Part shown: piece by piece, positions 28,241 through 37,590 of the stretch
Position numbering within the stretch: the stretch's first letter is position 1
How the letters are laid out: each line of letters starts with the position of its first letter
Source of the DNA: Robiginitalea biformata HTCC2501
GTDB lineage: Bacteria; Bacteroidota; Bacteroidia; Flavobacteriales; Flavobacteriaceae
Direction of reading: 5' to 3'
Length of the DNA stretch: 64,000 nucleotides
Assembly: GCF_000024125.1 (NCBI RefSeq)
Contig: NC_013222.1
Location: forward strand, 1,240,001-1,304,000
The notes under the pieces: generated by a model
Databases searched by the model: none
What the model was told of the DNA's origin: nothing
Seen by the model: the letters and a program-made list of their open reading frames with translations, nothing else
Position numbers and translations under genes: made by a program

Positions 28241-28288
28241 AGGCGGACAGGGCATAGCGCCCGAAGGCGGACAGGGCGTAGCGCCCGA
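28241..28288 (+). repeat. 24-bp tandem duplication between two genes
   Basis: Two adjacent copies (28241-28264 and 28265-28288) of a GC-rich unit beginning AGGCGGACAGGGC and ending GCGCCCGA, differing at one base. The second copy contains a small inverted repeat, GGGCG-TAG-CGCCC. The duplication lies 20 nt before the ABC-F start codon. Confidence 0.8.
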
Positions 28289-28307
28289 CTAACAAGGCCA
28301 TGAACCC

Positions 28308-30254
28308 ATGATCAATGTACACAAGCTTACCGTCAGTTTTGCCGGGGAAGACCTCTTCTCCGAGGTTTCCTTCCGCCTGGGGGCGGGGGACCGGGTGGGT
28401 CTGATCGGGAAGAACGGTGCCGGGAAATCCACCCTCCTGCGCCTGCTGAGCGGGGAAACCCAGCCCACCTCGGGTACGATCGCCAGGGAAAAGGGCCTGC
28501 GCGTCGGATACCTGAAACAGGATATCGATTTTGAAAAGGGACGGACGGTCCTGGAAGAGGCCTACCAGGCCTTTGGGGAAATCAAGGCGCTGGAGAAGGA
28601 GCTGGAGCGCGTTAACCAGGCCCTGGCGGAACGGGACGATTACGAAAGCGAGGCCTATCACGACCTGATGGTCTCCCTGAGCGACACCACCCAGCGCTAC
28701 GACCTGATCGGCGGGTACCGGTACGAAGGGGAAACGGAAAAAGTCCTGCTGGGTCTCGGCTTTAAACGCTCCGATTTCAACGCTCCCACCGAAACGTTTT
28801 CGGGCGGCTGGCGGATGCGGATTGAACTGGCCAAGCTCCTGTTGCAGGAAAACGACCTGTTGCTCCTGGACGAGCCGACGAACCACCTGGACATCGATTC
28901 CATTATCTGGCTGGAGGAATTCCTCCAGCAATTCCAGGGGGCCGTACTGCTCGTGTCCCACGACAAGATGTTCCTGGACCGGGTTACCAACCGGACCATC
29001 GAGATTTCCCTGGGCCGCATCTACGATTACCCGAAACCCTATTCCGAATTTTTGGAGCTCCGGGAGGAAATCCGCGAGCAGCAGCTCAACGCCCAGAAAA
29101 ACCAACAGCGGGAGATTGAACAGGCCGAGCGGCTTATTGAGCGGTTCCGGGCCAAGTCCTCCAAGGCCTCCATGGCCCAGTCGCTGATCAAGAAGCTGGA
29201 CAAGATGGAACGGATCGAGGTAGACCGGGAGGAAACCGGGGTCATGTCGCTTCGTTTCCCGTTGTCGGTCCGTCCCGGCAAGGTCATTGCGGAGCTGGAG
29301 GGCCTCTCCAAGGCCTATGGGGACAACCAGGTACTCCGGGATATCGACCTGCTGATTGAGCGGGGGAAGAAGATTGCCTTCGTGGGACAGAACGGGCAGG
29401 GCAAGACCACCCTGGCGCGGATACTGGTTGGGGAACTGGACCACAAGGGGACCTGCAAGCTGGGCCATAATGTCCAACTGGGTTACTTTGCCCAGAACCA
29501 GGCAGAATTCCTGGACGGGGAAAAAACCGTTGAAGAAACCATGGTGGATGCGGCGGACGAAAAATCCCGTCCCCGGGTCCGGGACATCCTGGGATCCTTC
29601 CTCTTCCGGGGCGAGGAGGTGGAGAAGCCCGTAAAAGTCCTTTCCGGGGGGGAGCGGAACCGGCTTGCCCTGGCGCGCATGCTGTTGCAGCCCTTTAACG
29701 TCCTGGTCATGGATGAGCCCACCAACCACCTGGACATCGCTTCCAAGCGGGTGCTCAAAGAGGCCCTCCAGCATTTTGAAGGCACCCTGATCCTGGTTTC
29801 CCACGACCGGGACTTCCTGCAGGGGCTCACCGGGGAGGTCTATGAGTTTCGCGATGGCGGCATCAAACCCTACCTGGGGGATATCGATTTCTATCTGGAG
29901 CAACGGCAGGCCGAGGATTTCCGGGCCATTGAAAAGCGAAGCCCGGAATCCCCGGAGGGAAAGAAGCAGGCGGGCACTCCAAATGACGGCAACGGGGGTG
30001 CTGCCGGCGGGGCGGATGCACACGCCAACCGGAAACGGAAAAAATCCCTGGGCAATAAACTGGGCAACCTGGAATCCCGGATTCACTCCCTCGAAAAGGA
30101 AATCGGGGAAATCGACCACCAGCTGTTGATGGACTACGATGCTACGATTGCCCACCCCGGCTTTTTTGACGACTACCAGCAGAAAAAGCAGGATCTGGAA
30201 AAGCTGATGAAGCAGTGGGAAGCGGTGGCAGCGGAGATCGAGGCACTCGGGTAA
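28308..30254 (+). CDS. ABC-F family ATPase (Uup-like)
   Basis: Soluble twin-ATPase that acts on ribosomes or DNA rather than in transport. The 648-residue protein has two ABC domains: Walker A GKNGAGKSTL and GQNGQGKTTL; signatures FSGGWRMR and LSGGERNR; Walker B LLLLDEPTNHLD and VLVMDEPTNHLD. An Arg/Glu/Gln-rich linker helix lies between them (about 250-310). A basic linker and a C-terminal coiled coil (about 580-648) resemble the DNA- or RNA-binding tail of Uup. There are no membrane segments. Which ABC-F subgroup it belongs to cannot be settled by eye. Confidence 0.93.
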   Translation: MINVHKLTVSFAGEDLFSEVSFRLGAGDRVGLIGKNGAGKSTLLRLLSGETQPTSGTIAREKGLRVGYLKQDIDFEKGRTVLEEAYQAFGEIKALEKELERVNQALAERDDYESEAYHDLMVSLSDTTQRYDLIGGYRYEGETEKVLLGLGFKRSDFNAPTETFSGGWRMRIELAKLLLQENDLLLLDEPTNHLDIDSIIWLEEFLQQFQGAVLLVSHDKMFLDRVTNRTIEISLGRIYDYPKPYSEFLELREEIREQQLNAQKNQQREIEQAERLIERFRAKSSKASMAQSLIKKLDKMERIEVDREETGVMSLRFPLSVRPGKVIAELEGLSKAYGDNQVLRDIDLLIERGKKIAFVGQNGQGKTTLARILVGELDHKGTCKLGHNVQLGYFAQNQAEFLDGEKTVEETMVDAADEKSRPRVRDILGSFLFRGEEVEKPVKVLSGGERNRLALARMLLQPFNVLVMDEPTNHLDIASKRVLKEALQHFEGTLILVSHDRDFLQGLTGEVYEFRDGGIKPYLGDIDFYLEQRQAEDFRAIEKRSPESPEGKKQAGTPNDGNGGAAGGADAHANRKRKKSLGNKLGNLESRIHSLEKEIGEIDHQLLMDYDATIAHPGFFDDYQQKKQDLEKLMKQWEAVAAEIEALG

Positions 30255-30381
30255 GCAGCTAGGTATATTGCTAAACCACAGAAATCCGGGTTTTCACAAC
30301 AAAATACGCCCGTTTGTCGAATATTTGGGGTTCTTACAGCTCTGAATGTGTAATATTGTAAGTAAATTCTTTAATCAGGTG

Positions 30382-31254
30382 ATGAAAAGACTCCTTACAG
30401 TTGTATGCCTTTTAGTCGGCCTGGCAGCCCTCGCAGAGGTGCCCGGGTCCGAGAAGCAGATCCTGGTGGACCTCTATGAGTCTACCAATGGAAAGCACTG
30501 GGTTCGCAAATGGAACCTGAAGGAACCCGTGGACACGTGGTACGGCGTTACGGTCCGCGACAACCGGGTTGTCGGGATTGAATTATTCCACAACAACCTG
30601 ATGGGCCCGCTGCCGGAAAGCCTCGGGCAGCTCCAACAGCTGGAAACCCTGAACGTGGCCTTCAACAACCTGACGGGCCAGCTCCCGGCAACTATCTTTA
30701 AGCTTCGGAAACTCCGCGTACTGAAACTGGAGATGAACCGCCTGAAGGGCGAATTGCCCGAAACCGTCGGGAATTTGACCGAGCTCCGGGAATTATCCGT
30801 TTTCAATAACTTTTTGTCCGGCCGGATTCCCAATGGGATCGGTTCGCTGAAGCGCCTGGAGGTACTCAACCTGTCGAGCAACCAGTTTTTTGGCCGTATC
30901 CCGGAATCCATCGGGGAACTCAACAACCTGCGGGCCCTGGGCTTGTTTGAAAACCAATTATACGGCGATATTCCCGAAAGTATGGGGAACCTGGCCCAAC
31001 TCAAGGAACTCGTGCTGTCCAATAACCGTCTGGGAGGTGCCATCCCGGAATCGTTTGGCCGGCTGGCGAGCCTTGAGGTCCTTCAACTCCAGAACAACGA
31101 ATTCAATTCCTATCGGAACCTGGCGAACATGCAGACGGATAAGCTTCTCGTGTTCGACTACGACGAGGAGGAATCCGAGATCGACTTCAAAAACTTCGAC
31201 TTTTCGCGGACCCGCATGGCCGACACGAAATTTGAGGACGACGTAGACAAGTAG
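30382..31254 (+). CDS. secreted plant-type leucine-rich-repeat protein
   Basis: From the ATG at 30382 the protein has 290 residues: a signal peptide (MKRLLTVVCLLVGLAALA), a cap region with WYGVTV, then about eight 24-residue repeats of the form LxxLxxLNLxxNxLxGxIPxxxGxL (for example LEVLNLSSNQFFGRIPESIG). The C-terminal 40 residues are acidic and without repeat structure, and I see no T9SS C-terminal signal domain. LRR surfaces bind proteins; the partner is unknown. The frame is open 12 codons further upstream but without signal-peptide character. A terminator follows at 31290. Confidence 0.85.
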   Translation: MKRLLTVVCLLVGLAALAEVPGSEKQILVDLYESTNGKHWVRKWNLKEPVDTWYGVTVRDNRVVGIELFHNNLMGPLPESLGQLQQLETLNVAFNNLTGQLPATIFKLRKLRVLKLEMNRLKGELPETVGNLTELRELSVFNNFLSGRIPNGIGSLKRLEVLNLSSNQFFGRIPESIGELNNLRALGLFENQLYGDIPESMGNLAQLKELVLSNNRLGGAIPESFGRLASLEVLQLQNNEFNSYRNLANMQTDKLLVFDYDEEESEIDFKNFDFSRTRMADTKFEDDVDK

Positions 31255-31289
31255 CAGTTTAAGGTTAATGTATTGGAATGCAGTTGTTT

Positions 31290-31313
31290 GGGTGCCATAG
31301 GCACCCTTTTTTT
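31290..31313 (+). terminator. Rho-independent terminator after the LRR gene
   Basis: GGGTGCC (31290-31296) and GGCACCC (31300-31306) form a tight stem with an ATA loop, followed by seven T. It begins 36 nt past the stop codon. Confidence 0.88.
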
Positions 31314-31362
31314 ATTACTTCCATTTAAGATATATTTAACGGAGGACGATTAAACTAATGGA

Positions 31363-31370
31363 TAGTTTTG
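31363..31370 (+). promoter_or_regulatory. -7 element TAGTTTTG for the RND efflux operon
   Basis: Exact TAnnTTTG match 29 nt upstream of the ATG at 31400, downstream of the LRR terminator. It should drive the three efflux genes. Confidence 0.6.
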
Positions 31371-31399
31371 CGGTCTAATCCCTTGTCTAATCAACCCTC

Positions 31400-32530
31400 A
31401 TGGATAAAAGAAAAATTATTTTATCGGTCCTCGGCATCCTGCTGATCGCGCTCTCGATCTATGCGGCGCAGGCGATTATCAGCAGCCGGACCACACCGAC
31501 ACCCCGGCCCAGTAAGGTGGTCAAGACCGTTTTTGTCGATACCGTGCGCAATACGTCCGTACCGATCATCGTCCCGGCCAACGGCACCCTTGTGGCCAGG
31601 AACCGCGTGGAGCTTTATTCGGAGGTGCAGGGCGTTTTCCAGCGCAGCAGCAAGCTCTTCAAGCCCGGGCAGAAATACAGCCGGGGTGAGCGCATCATTA
31701 CCATCGATGCGGCCGAATACCGCGCAGGCGTCCAATCTGCCAAAAGCAACCTGTATAACCTGATAACCTCCGTCATGCCGGACCTTCGGCTGGACTACCC
31801 GGAGGTGAGCCCGAAATGGCAGGCCTACCTGACGAGTTTCGACCTGAACGAAACCACGCCGCCTTTGCCCGACATGCCGGACGAGAAGGAACGCTATTTT
31901 ATTTCCGGCCGAGGCATCCTCACCAGCTATTACAATGTGAAAAACATGGAGGAGCGCCTGGCCAAGTACACCATCCGCGCCCCGTTCAACGGGGTGCTCA
32001 CGGAAGCCCTGGTTACCGAAGGTACGCTGATACGTTCCGGACAGAAGCTCGGGGAATTCATCGATACGGGCGTGTACGAGCTGGAAGTGGCCATCAGCAA
32101 AACGTTCAGCGATCTGCTGGAGATCGGCGAGGAAGTGGAGCTCTCCAACCTGGAAGGGACCCGTACCTATTCCGGCACGGTTTCCCGCATCAATGCACGG
32201 GTAGACCAGAATTCCCAGACCATTACCGCATTTATCGAAGTCCGGGACCCCTCGCTTAAGGAAGGGATGTACCTGGAAGCCAACCTGAACGCCAAGAAGG
32301 AGCAGGATGCCATTGAGATCGACCGGGGTCTGCTGCTCGACAACGACCAGATATTCATCGTCAGGGACTCTATCCTGGACCTGATCGACGTCAACCCGGT
32401 TTACTTTACCGACAAATCCGTTGTACTCAAGGATGTCCCCGAAGGGGCAACCATTGTCTCCCGCCCGGTGGTGGGAGCCTACGCGGGGATGCTGGTAAAG
32501 GTTTATGAGGGGAACACCCAGACCAATTAA
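31400..32530 (+). CDS. RND efflux periplasmic adaptor (membrane-fusion protein)
   Basis: Bridges the inner-membrane pump and the TolC-like channel. The 376-residue protein has an N-terminal membrane anchor (about residues 7-27), a lipoyl/beta-barrel HlyD-type fold (VPANGTLVARNRVELYSEVQGVFQ, and YTIRAPFNGVLTEALVTEGTLI as the second lipoyl half) and a membrane-proximal domain. It is the first gene of a three-gene operon, 17 nt before the pump gene. No local regulator (TetR, MarR) is encoded, so control is either constitutive or from elsewhere. Confidence 0.93.
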   Translation: MDKRKIILSVLGILLIALSIYAAQAIISSRTTPTPRPSKVVKTVFVDTVRNTSVPIIVPANGTLVARNRVELYSEVQGVFQRSSKLFKPGQKYSRGERIITIDAAEYRAGVQSAKSNLYNLITSVMPDLRLDYPEVSPKWQAYLTSFDLNETTPPLPDMPDEKERYFISGRGILTSYYNVKNMEERLAKYTIRAPFNGVLTEALVTEGTLIRSGQKLGEFIDTGVYELEVAISKTFSDLLEIGEEVELSNLEGTRTYSGTVSRINARVDQNSQTITAFIEVRDPSLKEGMYLEANLNAKKEQDAIEIDRGLLLDNDQIFIVRDSILDLIDVNPVYFTDKSVVLKDVPEGATIVSRPVVGAYAGMLVKVYEGNTQTN

Positions 32531-32547
32531 CCGTATACCACCACCCG

Positions 32548-35500
32548 ATGCGCAACCTTATCTCTTATTTCATCAAGTACCACGTGGCCGTGGACGTGCT
32601 GATCATCGCCTGTGTGATCTTCGGGATCTACGGGGCAAAAAACCTGAACTCCTCTTTTTTTCCACTGGTGGAGTCCCGGAACATTTCCATCAACATTGCC
32701 TACCCGGGGGCTTCCCCCCAGGAGGTGGAAGAGGGGATTGTCCTGAAGATCGAGGACAACCTCAAGGGCCTGGAAGGGGTGGAGCGGGTGACCTCGACGT
32801 CCCGGGAAAACAGCGGGACCATCAACGTCGAGATCGAAAAGGGGCGGAACATCGACTTTATGCTCCTGGAGGTCAAAAACGCGGTGGACCAGGTGCCTAC
32901 CTTCCCATCGGGCATGGAGCCTCTGATCGTCTCCAAACTCCGGCCTGTCCGCCAGACCATCAGTTTTGCCATCAGTGGGGAGCAGATTCCGCTCGGCACG
33001 CTTAAGCAAATCGGCCGGCAGATTGAGAATGATATCCGCGGGATGGAAGGCATTTCCCAAATCAGCATTTCAGGATTCCCTGAGGAGGAGATCGAGATTG
33101 CCGTGGACGAAAAGAGCCTGCTGGCTTACAACCTGACCTTTACCGAGGTTTCCCAGGCCATTGCCAATGCAAACATCCTGGTTACCGGCGGGAATATTAA
33201 AACAGATACGGAGGAATACCTTATCCGGGCCAACAACCGGGCGTATTACGGGGATGAACTCTCCCACCTGATCATCCGGGGGGATGCCTCGGGAACGACC
33301 GTCCGCCTGCGGGACGTTGCCACCATCCGCGACCGGTTTGCCGAAAGCCCGAATGCCGCCTATTTTGATGGCAACCTCGCGGTTGACGTTTCCATCACCA
33401 GTACGAATACAGAAGACCTCATCACCTCTGCGGAGAAGGTCAAGGAATATATTGCGGACTATAACCAAAAGCACAACAACGTAAAGCTCAGCGTCGTCAG
33501 CGACCAGTCTACCACGCTGAACCAGCGCACCCAATTGCTGACCGAGAATGCCATTATGGGGATGATCCTCGTGCTGATCTTCCTCTCCCTTTTCCTGAAC
33601 ACGCGCCTGGCATTCTGGGTAGCCTTCGGCCTCCCAATCTCCTTTCTGGGAATGTTTATTTTCGCCCCGTTTTTTGACGTAACCATCAACGTTCTGTCCC
33701 TCTTTGGGATGATCATCGTGATCGGGATTTTGGTGGATGACGGTATTGTGATTGCCGAGAATATTTACCAGCATTACGAAAAAGGGAAAAAACCGATACA
33801 GGCGGCCATAGACGGCACTATGGAGGTAATCCCTCCAATCGTCTCTGCGATCATTACCACGATACTGGCCTTTTCCATTTTCTTTTTCCTGGACGGGCGG
33901 CTCGGCGAATTTTTCGGAGAGGTATCTGTTATCGTAATCCTCACCCTGGCTGTTTCGCTGGTAGAGGCATTGATTATCCTGCCGGCCCACCTGGCGCATT
34001 CCAAGGCGTTGCAACCGCATAGCAAGAAGCCCAAAAGCCGCATGGGGCAAGCTTTTGCCAAGTTGCGTGAAATCAACCGCATGGGCGACCGCCTGATGAT
34101 GTGGATGCGGGATACGGTCTATGTGCCCGTCCTGAGTTTTGCCCTGAGACAGAAGATCCTGACCTTTGCATTTTTTATCGTTGCGTTTGTCCTGACCCTC
34201 GGCTCCATCGGGGGCGGGATCGTTCGGACCGCCTTTTTCCCAAACATCGCCAGTGACCGGGTTTCCGTGGAACTCGTTATGCCCAACGGGACCAATGAAC
34301 GGGTCACGGACTCCATCATCGACATGATCGAAGAGAAGGCGCTCATTGTCAACCGGGAACTCACCGAACAGTATTTGCCGAATTCGGATAAGGAGATGTT
34401 CGAGAACATCATCAAGAGCGTCGGCCCGGGATCCTCCCAGGCATCCCTGACCATCAACCTGCTGCCCGGGGAGGAACGTCCCGATGCGGTAGGGTCGGAT
34501 ATCGTATCCAACCGGCTCCGGGAACTCGTGGGCCCGGTTACCGGGGTGGAAAGCCTGATCTTCGGATCCGGCGGCCGTTTCGGGGGTTCGCCCGTATCGG
34601 TTTCCCTCCTGGGGAACAACATTGAAGAGCTCAAGGGCGCCAAGGCGGAGCTTAAAAGCGCCATGGAAAACAATTCCCTTCTCAAGGACGTCTCGGACAA
34701 CGACCCGGCGGGGATCAAGGAAATCCGGCTCGACCTGAAAGAGAACGCCTATCTGCTGGGGCTGGATTTGCGGACGGTGATGAACCAGGTGCGCGCCGGA
34801 TTTTTTGGCGCCCCGGTACAGCGGTTTCAGCGCGGGCAGGACGAGGTGCGGGTATGGGTCCGATACGACCGGACGAACCGATCCTCCATCAACGATATGG
34901 ACGAGATGCGGATCGTAACCCCGACCGGCGAGCGGGTTCCCCTCAAGGAAATTGCCGACTACGAAATCGTCCGGGGGGATGTGGCCATCAACCACCTGGA
35001 CGGGCGGCGCGAGATACAGATTTCGGCGGATATCGCCGACGACGAGACCACCACGGCAACGGACATGTTGGCCTGGGTGCGGGGGGACGTCATGCCGGAC
35101 ATCCTGTCGCGCTATCCCACCGTTTCCGTCTCTTATGAAGGACAGAACCGGGAAGCCGCCAAGACTACCGATTCCATGCAGACCGCCGGCCTGATTGTGC
35201 TCCTGCTTATATACATCACCATTGCCTTTACCTTCCGCAGCCTGAGCCAGCCGATCATGCTGATCCTGCTGGTGCCATTCAGCCTCACAGCAGTTGCCTG
35301 GGGCCATTGGATCCACGGCTTTCCGCTCAACATGCTTTCCTTCCTGGGCATTATAGCCCTGATCGGCATCATGGTAAACGACGGCCTGGTACTGATCAGT
35401 AAATTCAATGGCAACCTGCGAAACGGCATGAAATTCGACGATGCCATTTTCGAGGCGGGCAAATCCCGATTCCGGGCTATTTTCCTCACCTCGATCACCA

Positions 35501-35829
35501 CCATCGCCGGTCTGGCACCCCTCTTGCTGGAAAAGAGCCGGCAGGCCCAATTCCTCAAGCCCATGGCGATTTCAATCGCCTACGGAATCGGGTTTGCAAC
35601 AGTGCTGACCCTATTGCTGCTACCGCTTTTCCTCTCGTTCAACAACCGGGTAAAAGTAAGCGCCAAATGGCTCAAGACCGGCGAACCTGTCTCCAAGGAG
35701 GAGGTGGAACGCGCCATCAAGGAACAACAACAGGAGGAAGACCACCGGGACGGACAGGCTGCCATCCAGGGACAGGCATCCCGGAAAGGTACTTCCCGCA
35801 CATCGACCGAAAAAGTCGCCGAATATTAA
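32548..35829 (+). CDS. RND efflux pump, inner-membrane transporter
   Basis: Proton-driven pump that exports substrates across the envelope with its adaptor and outer-membrane channel. The 1093-residue protein has the usual two-fold layout: TM1, a large periplasmic loop, TM2-6 (FGMIIVIGILVDDGIVIAENI, with the Asp pair on TM4 that relays protons), then a second half with LGIIALIGIMVNDGLVLISK. The C-terminal tail is charged and Gln/Glu-rich. It belongs to the AcrB/MdtBC-like group rather than the metal exporters, but the substrate cannot be read from the sequence. Confidence 0.94.
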   Translation: MRNLISYFIKYHVAVDVLIIACVIFGIYGAKNLNSSFFPLVESRNISINIAYPGASPQEVEEGIVLKIEDNLKGLEGVERVTSTSRENSGTINVEIEKGRNIDFMLLEVKNAVDQVPTFPSGMEPLIVSKLRPVRQTISFAISGEQIPLGTLKQIGRQIENDIRGMEGISQISISGFPEEEIEIAVDEKSLLAYNLTFTEVSQAIANANILVTGGNIKTDTEEYLIRANNRAYYGDELSHLIIRGDASGTTVRLRDVATIRDRFAESPNAAYFDGNLAVDVSITSTNTEDLITSAEKVKEYIADYNQKHNNVKLSVVSDQSTTLNQRTQLLTENAIMGMILVLIFLSLFLNTRLAFWVAFGLPISFLGMFIFAPFFDVTINVLSLFGMIIVIGILVDDGIVIAENIYQHYEKGKKPIQAAIDGTMEVIPPIVSAIITTILAFSIFFFLDGRLGEFFGEVSVIVILTLAVSLVEALIILPAHLAHSKALQPHSKKPKSRMGQAFAKLREINRMGDRLMMWMRDTVYVPVLSFALRQKILTFAFFIVAFVLTLGSIGGGIVRTAFFPNIASDRVSVELVMPNGTNERVTDSIIDMIEEKALIVNRELTEQYLPNSDKEMFENIIKSVGPGSSQASLTINLLPGEERPDAVGSDIVSNRLRELVGPVTGVESLIFGSGGRFGGSPVSVSLLGNNIEELKGAKAELKSAMENNSLLKDVSDNDPAGIKEIRLDLKENAYLLGLDLRTVMNQVRAGFFGAPVQRFQRGQDEVRVWVRYDRTNRSSINDMDEMRIVTPTGERVPLKEIADYEIVRGDVAINHLDGRREIQISADIADDETTTATDMLAWVRGDVMPDILSRYPTVSVSYEGQNREAAKTTDSMQTAGLIVLLLIYITIAFTFRSLSQPIMLILLVPFSLTAVAWGHWIHGFPLNMLSFLGIIALIGIMVNDGLVLISKFNGNLRNGMKFDDAIFEAGKSRFRAIFLTSITTIAGLAPLLLEKSRQAQFLKPMAISIAYGIGFATVLTLLLLPLFLSFNNRVKVSAKWLKTGEPVSKEEVERAIKEQQQEEDHRDGQAAIQGQASRKGTSRTSTEKVAEY

Positions 35830-35838
35830 TTTGCATAG

Positions 35839-37200
35839 ATGACACTACGTTTTACGATTCTACTCGTTGGCCTCTGCTGGCTGCTTCCCGCTAAGGCCCA
35901 GGATTCGCTTTTGACCCGGGAAGACGCCGTGGCCCTCGCCCTGGAAAACAACTTCGGGATCCAGGTGGCCCGCAACCAGGTGGAGATTGCCGGGAACAAC
36001 GCAAGCATCCTGAACTCCGGGTACCTGCCAACCCTGACCGGCCAGGCCGGTGCAAATTACAGCCGGAACGATTCGCGTACGGAATTCCCGGGGCAGGTGG
36101 ATGAAGAAGGAAACCCGCTGGCAGACGTGGAACTGAACAATGCGGAAACCCAGCAATACTCCGGCTCGCTCAACCTCAATTACACGCTCTTTGACGGGAT
36201 GGGCCGGTTCTACAACTACAAGAGCCTCAAGGAACAGTACCGGCTCAGCGAACTCCAGGCCCGGGAGACTATAGAGAATACCGTTTTGCAGCTTTTCAGC
36301 GTGTATTTTGAAGTAGCCCGGCTCACTGAAAATGTGAACATATTTTCCGAGGCATTGCGCATATCCCGAGACCGGATCACCCGGGCGGAATACGCCTTTG
36401 AATTCGGCCAGAACACGAAGCTGGATATCCTCAACGCGCAGGTGGACGTGACCAACGACAGTATCAACCTGTTGAACGCCCGCCAGCAGCTGGCCAACGC
36501 CAGGCGCGACCTGAATGTCGTGATGAGCCGGGATCTCAATGAGGTGTTCCGGGTGGATACGATGATCCGGTTTACGCCCATGCCGCAGGTAGAAGGGTTT
36601 ATCGAATCGGCCATGGAAAACAACGTGGCCATCCTGCAAACCGAGCGGAACCTGGCCATCAACGAATACGACATCAAAATCAACCGGTCCGGTTACCTCC
36701 CGACCATCGGGCTCAGCGGGTCCTACGGCTGGAACCGGAGCCAGAACCCCCCGCGGATCTTCGGAAACTTCCAGGCGCCCGGGACAAACAGTATCAGCTA
36801 CAACCTGGCCCTGGGGGCAAGCCTTACCTGGAACCTCTTTGACGGGGGCGGCACCACGGTTCGGGTGAAAAATGCCCGGATCGCCTATGAGAACCAGGAA
36901 CTGTTGCAGCGACAGGTGGAACTCGAGGTAACCCGCGATATCCAGAACGCCCTGGCCATTTACGAGAACCGGCTGGAGATCTTCCATATCCAGGAACAGA
37001 ACGTATTGACCAACCAGAACAATTTCGAGCGTTCCCGGGAGCAATTCCAACTCGGGCGGATCACCTCCATCGAATTCCGTCAGGCCCAGATCAACCTGCT
37101 CAACGCCCAGACCAATAAGAACCTGGCCAAGTACGACGCAAAACTGGCGGAATTGCAGCTGTTGCAACTTACCGGGCAGCTGCTGAACCTGGAGTTTTAA
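35839..37200 (+). CDS. TolC-family outer-membrane efflux channel
   Basis: Outer-membrane and periplasmic tunnel for the adjacent RND pump. The 453-residue protein has a signal peptide (MTLRFTILLVGLCWLLPAKA), then the two-fold helical OEP repeat (LTREDAVALALENNFGIQVARNQVEIA and its counterpart around VEGFIESAMENNVAILQTERNLAINEYDIKI). It ends with a helix and a short hydrophobic tail (LLQLTGQLLNLEF). It starts 10 nt after the pump gene. Confidence 0.94.
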   Translation: MTLRFTILLVGLCWLLPAKAQDSLLTREDAVALALENNFGIQVARNQVEIAGNNASILNSGYLPTLTGQAGANYSRNDSRTEFPGQVDEEGNPLADVELNNAETQQYSGSLNLNYTLFDGMGRFYNYKSLKEQYRLSELQARETIENTVLQLFSVYFEVARLTENVNIFSEALRISRDRITRAEYAFEFGQNTKLDILNAQVDVTNDSINLLNARQQLANARRDLNVVMSRDLNEVFRVDTMIRFTPMPQVEGFIESAMENNVAILQTERNLAINEYDIKINRSGYLPTIGLSGSYGWNRSQNPPRIFGNFQAPGTNSISYNLALGASLTWNLFDGGGTTVRVKNARIAYENQELLQRQVELEVTRDIQNALAIYENRLEIFHIQEQNVLTNQNNFERSREQFQLGRITSIEFRQAQINLLNAQTNKNLAKYDAKLAELQLLQLTGQLLNLEF

Positions 37201-37294
37201 ATACTGCGGGTATTTTGCGCAGGGATCGCGTATATTGAACACAGGGGAAAGGCCGGGGGTATTCCCCATACGGTAAGGCCCCCATTACAATCCG

Positions 37295-37302
37295 TATCTT
37301 TG
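37295..37302 (+). promoter_or_regulatory. -7 element TATCTTTG for the CPXCG-motif gene
   Basis: Exact TAnnTTTG match 4 nt upstream of the ATG at 37307, again predicting a near-leaderless transcript. Confidence 0.55.
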
Positions 37303-37306
37303 CGGC

Positions 37307-37489
37307 ATGGAAGAGCACTTCTTTCAATGCCCGTACTGCTGGGAAACGATTTCGTTTCTCATCGACACCTCCGTGTCCTCCCAAACCTATATTGAAGACT
37401 GTGAGGTTTGTTGCAATCCCATGGAGATTACAGTGGCGTGCGACGGCGCGGGCATCCGGTCCTTTGAGGCCCGTGTGCTGGGGCAATGA
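37307..37489 (+). CDS. CPXCG-motif small cysteine-rich protein
   Basis: A 60-residue protein of unknown function with a CxxC pair near the N-terminus (FFQCPYCWE) and a second Cys cluster (EDCEVCCNPMEI), which together should bind one zinc ion. This is the layout of the CPXCG-motif family found widely in Proteobacteria and Bacteroidota. The usual Gly after the first pair is replaced by Trp. It is a single gene with its own exact -7 element. Confidence 0.85.
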   Translation: MEEHFFQCPYCWETISFLIDTSVSSQTYIEDCEVCCNPMEITVACDGAGIRSFEARVLGQ

Positions 37490-37590
37490 ACCGGCCAGGG
37501 GCTACTGCTCCCAATACAGTTTATCACCCTTTTTTTCTATACAGCTGCTTTGCCGTACTTTAGACACTTGTTAATCCCCGAAAGCTACGT

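Noticed and set aside
28137..30155. Long open frame antisense to the ABC-F gene (672 codons)
   Set aside because: The plus-strand ABC-F protein has both sets of ATPase motifs; the antisense translation has none and is Pro/Gly/Gln-rich noise.
33070..35550. Long open frame antisense to the RND pump gene (826 codons)
   Set aside because: Same reason: the pump is unmistakable, and the antisense sequence is rich in Asp, Gly, Gln and His with no domain pattern.
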